DNA of 64,000 nt. Source: Urechis unicinctus (lineage: Eukaryota; Annelida; Polychaeta; Xenopneusta; Urechidae). The stretch is from positions 47,570,951 through 47,634,950 of the forward strand of contig CM067358.1 in assembly GCA_034190875.2 (NCBI GenBank), read 5' to 3'. Numbering within the stretch: position 1 is the first letter of the stretch; the number at the start of each line of letters is the position of its first letter. The position numbers and the translations under genes were made by a program. Below the pieces are notes generated by a model. It was not told where the DNA came from, did not search any database, and saw only the letters and a program-made list of their open reading frames with translations. Shown here piece by piece: positions 62,330 through 64,000 of the stretch.

Positions 62330-62980
62330 TCCCTATTGGCAGTCTGTGATCAACCAGGTGCCATCCCAAATAACAGCCAATGATCAGCCAGGTATAGAAG
62401 TCTGTGATCAACAAGGGACCATCCCCAATAGCAGCTTTTAATCAACCAGGTACCATCCCCAATAACAGCCTATGATCAGCCAGGTATAGAAGTCTGTGAT
62501 CAACAAGGGACCATCCCCAATAGCAGCTTTTAATCAACCAGGTACCATCCCCAATAACAGCCTATGATCAACCAAGTATAGAAATCTGTGATCAACAAGG
62601 GACCATCCCCAATAGCAGCTTTTAATCAACCAGGTACCATCCCCAATAACAGCCTATGATCAACCAAGTATAGAAGTCTGTGATCAACAAGGGACCATCC
62701 CCAATAGCAGCTTTTAATCAACCAGGTACCATCCCCAATAACAGCCAATGATCAGCCAGGTATAGAAGTCTGTGATCAACAAGGGACCATCCCCAATAGC
62801 AGCTTTTAATCAACCAGGTACCATCCCCAATAACAGCCAATGATCAGCCAGGTATAGCAGTCTGTGATCAACCAGGGACCATCCTGCCAATAGCAGTCTG
62901 TGATCAACCAGGGACCATCCTGCCAATAGCAGCCTGTGATCAACCAGGGACCATCCTGCCAATAGCAGCCTGTGATTGCC
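62330..62980. repeat. Minisatellite with a 92-bp trimeric higher-order repeat
   Basis: The marker ggtata (or agtata) recurs at 62391, 62483, 62575, 62667, 62759 and 62851, exactly 92 bp apart. Each 92-bp block holds three related units of about 30 bp (ending tgtgatcaacaaggga, ttaatcaaccaggta, and atgatcagccaggta). After 62860 the array changes to a simple 35-bp unit with catcctgccaatagcag, about 3 copies. Confidence 0.95.
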
Positions 62981-63224
62981 CACTGACCATCACCTCGGCT
63001 GTTAACGTTCCACACCAATAGCTTCATGGACAGAGCACAAATAAAACCTCACTTTGGATAAACTCGGTCTATCAAACAACAAGCAGCTCACACACATCAA
63101 TGGTGAGGGATTAGTGAATACTTCTTCCACATAACTCACTGCAAACCATACTGTCCTAGATCACTGATGTCAACTTCAGCTAGTGGTTACAAACAATCCG
63201 CTCGACTCTAATATGTTTCTACCT

Positions 63225-63645
63225 ACACGGGAGCAAGTCTTGCCTACGTGATACTGAATTAGTCAAGTCTCACCTACGTGGAACCGAATCAGTCAAGTCT
63301 CACCTACGTGGAACCAAATAAGTCAAGTCTCATTTAAGTGATACCGAATCAGTCAAGTCTCATCTACGTGGTACCGAATCAGTTAAGTCTCATCTACGTG
63401 GAACCGAATCAGTCAAGTCTCACCTACGTGGAACCAAATAAGTCAAGTCTCATTTACGTGATACCGAATCAGTTAAGTCTCATCTACGTGGTACCGAATC
63501 AGTCAAGTCTCACCTAAGTGGTACCGAATAAGTCAAGTCTCATTTACGTGATACCGAATCAGTTAAGTCTCATCTACGTGGTACCGAATCAGTCAAGTCT
63601 CACCTAAGTGGTACCGAATCAGTCAAGTCTCACCTACGTGGTAGT
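63225..63645. repeat. Minisatellite, 30-bp unit, with 90-bp trimers
   Basis: The unit cacctacgtggtaccgaatc agtcaagtct repeats 13-14 times at exactly 30 bp. Variants follow a cacc, cattt, catct order that repeats every three units in the second half. Noncoding. Confidence 0.95.
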
Positions 63646-64000
63646 CTACAACTGTTTTCATTGCTAATGAAATTCTAAGAGATGTCATAATTGTTAATGA
63701 TCAATCAGTGCATGACATTGAATGTGGTTTGTGCGTGTTGTGTTGAGGTGATCAATTTCTAAATGTGTCTTCATTTGGCAACCACTTGCATATTACCAAA
63801 CGTTCGTTATGCAACATCAAAGCACAATTGACAAATGTTCCACAGAAATCTTTCGAGAGCAAATAATTCCCATCAATGCATTAAGCACTACACCTCGTGC
63901 CATCTGACTGAGGTAGAAAAAACAGAGTGAATAATTCTCCTTAAATTTCAACACTCGGACCACAGACGTAAACCCCACCTAGGCGTTCCTCAATGTTGAC
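63646..64000. other. No gene seen
   Basis: Unique AT-rich sequence to the window end. Confidence 0.5.

Noticed and set aside
63225-63645. CRISPR-like direct repeats
   Set aside because: Units abut with no unique spacers and the genome is animal; it is a minisatellite.

Overview
This window looks like nuclear DNA of a protostome animal, most likely a mollusc (gastropod-like). Two intronless innexins exclude vertebrates. A roughly 30-exon ion-channel gene with canonical GT-AG introns excludes prokaryotes. An interspersed repeat ends in a tail of a kind I associate with gastropod and bivalve SINEs; that species hint is inference only.

Layout. 1-7.4 kb: a near-identical 1.6 kb direct duplication (1-1601 and 4076-5679), two minisatellites between the copies, then a 172-bp satellite with five copies. 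7.4-15.9 kb: gene-poor sequence with a diverged transposon-like ORF, a dispersed repeat and inverted-repeat arms. 15.9-30.7 kb: one very large plus-strand gene, which I reassembled exon by exon by matching splice sites and reading phase. 31-34 kb: microsatellites and a small C/G-tipped inverted-repeat element with an apparent target duplication. 33.9-35.1 kb: innexin A on the minus strand, with one apparent missing base. 36-48 kb: no firm gene; homopolymers, GA/CT and TA microsatellites, SINE-like copies and hairpins. 48.6-49.2 kb: a 42-bp minisatellite. 52.8-54.0 kb: intact innexin B on the plus strand. 55-63.7 kb: a cluster of unrelated minisatellites, two with a trimeric higher-order repeat of about 90 bp.

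The main discovery candidate is the 15.9-30.7 kb gene. Its ends and core are an unmistakable DEG/ENaC (amiloride-sensitive sodium channel/ASIC) subunit: TM1 plus FPTVTICN, the GLCYMFNS segment, the CxC/YMPGY and CPCPKPC cysteine signatures, and TM2 with a GGS selectivity filter. The reconstructed protein is about 2,000 residues against the usual 500-700. About 1,080 residues of extracellular modules sit in the finger region, in the order PAN/apple-like, MAM, kringle, LDLa, MAM, Ser/Thr linker, PAN/apple-like, MAM, MAM, LDLa. Every module is bounded by phase-1 introns, the signature of exon shuffling. A second insert of about 510 residues, unrecognised and probably helical, lies just before TM2. 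I know of no described channel with this architecture, but I could not search.

The DEG/ENaC and the two innexins all encode membrane channels. Nothing in the sequence shows that they work together.
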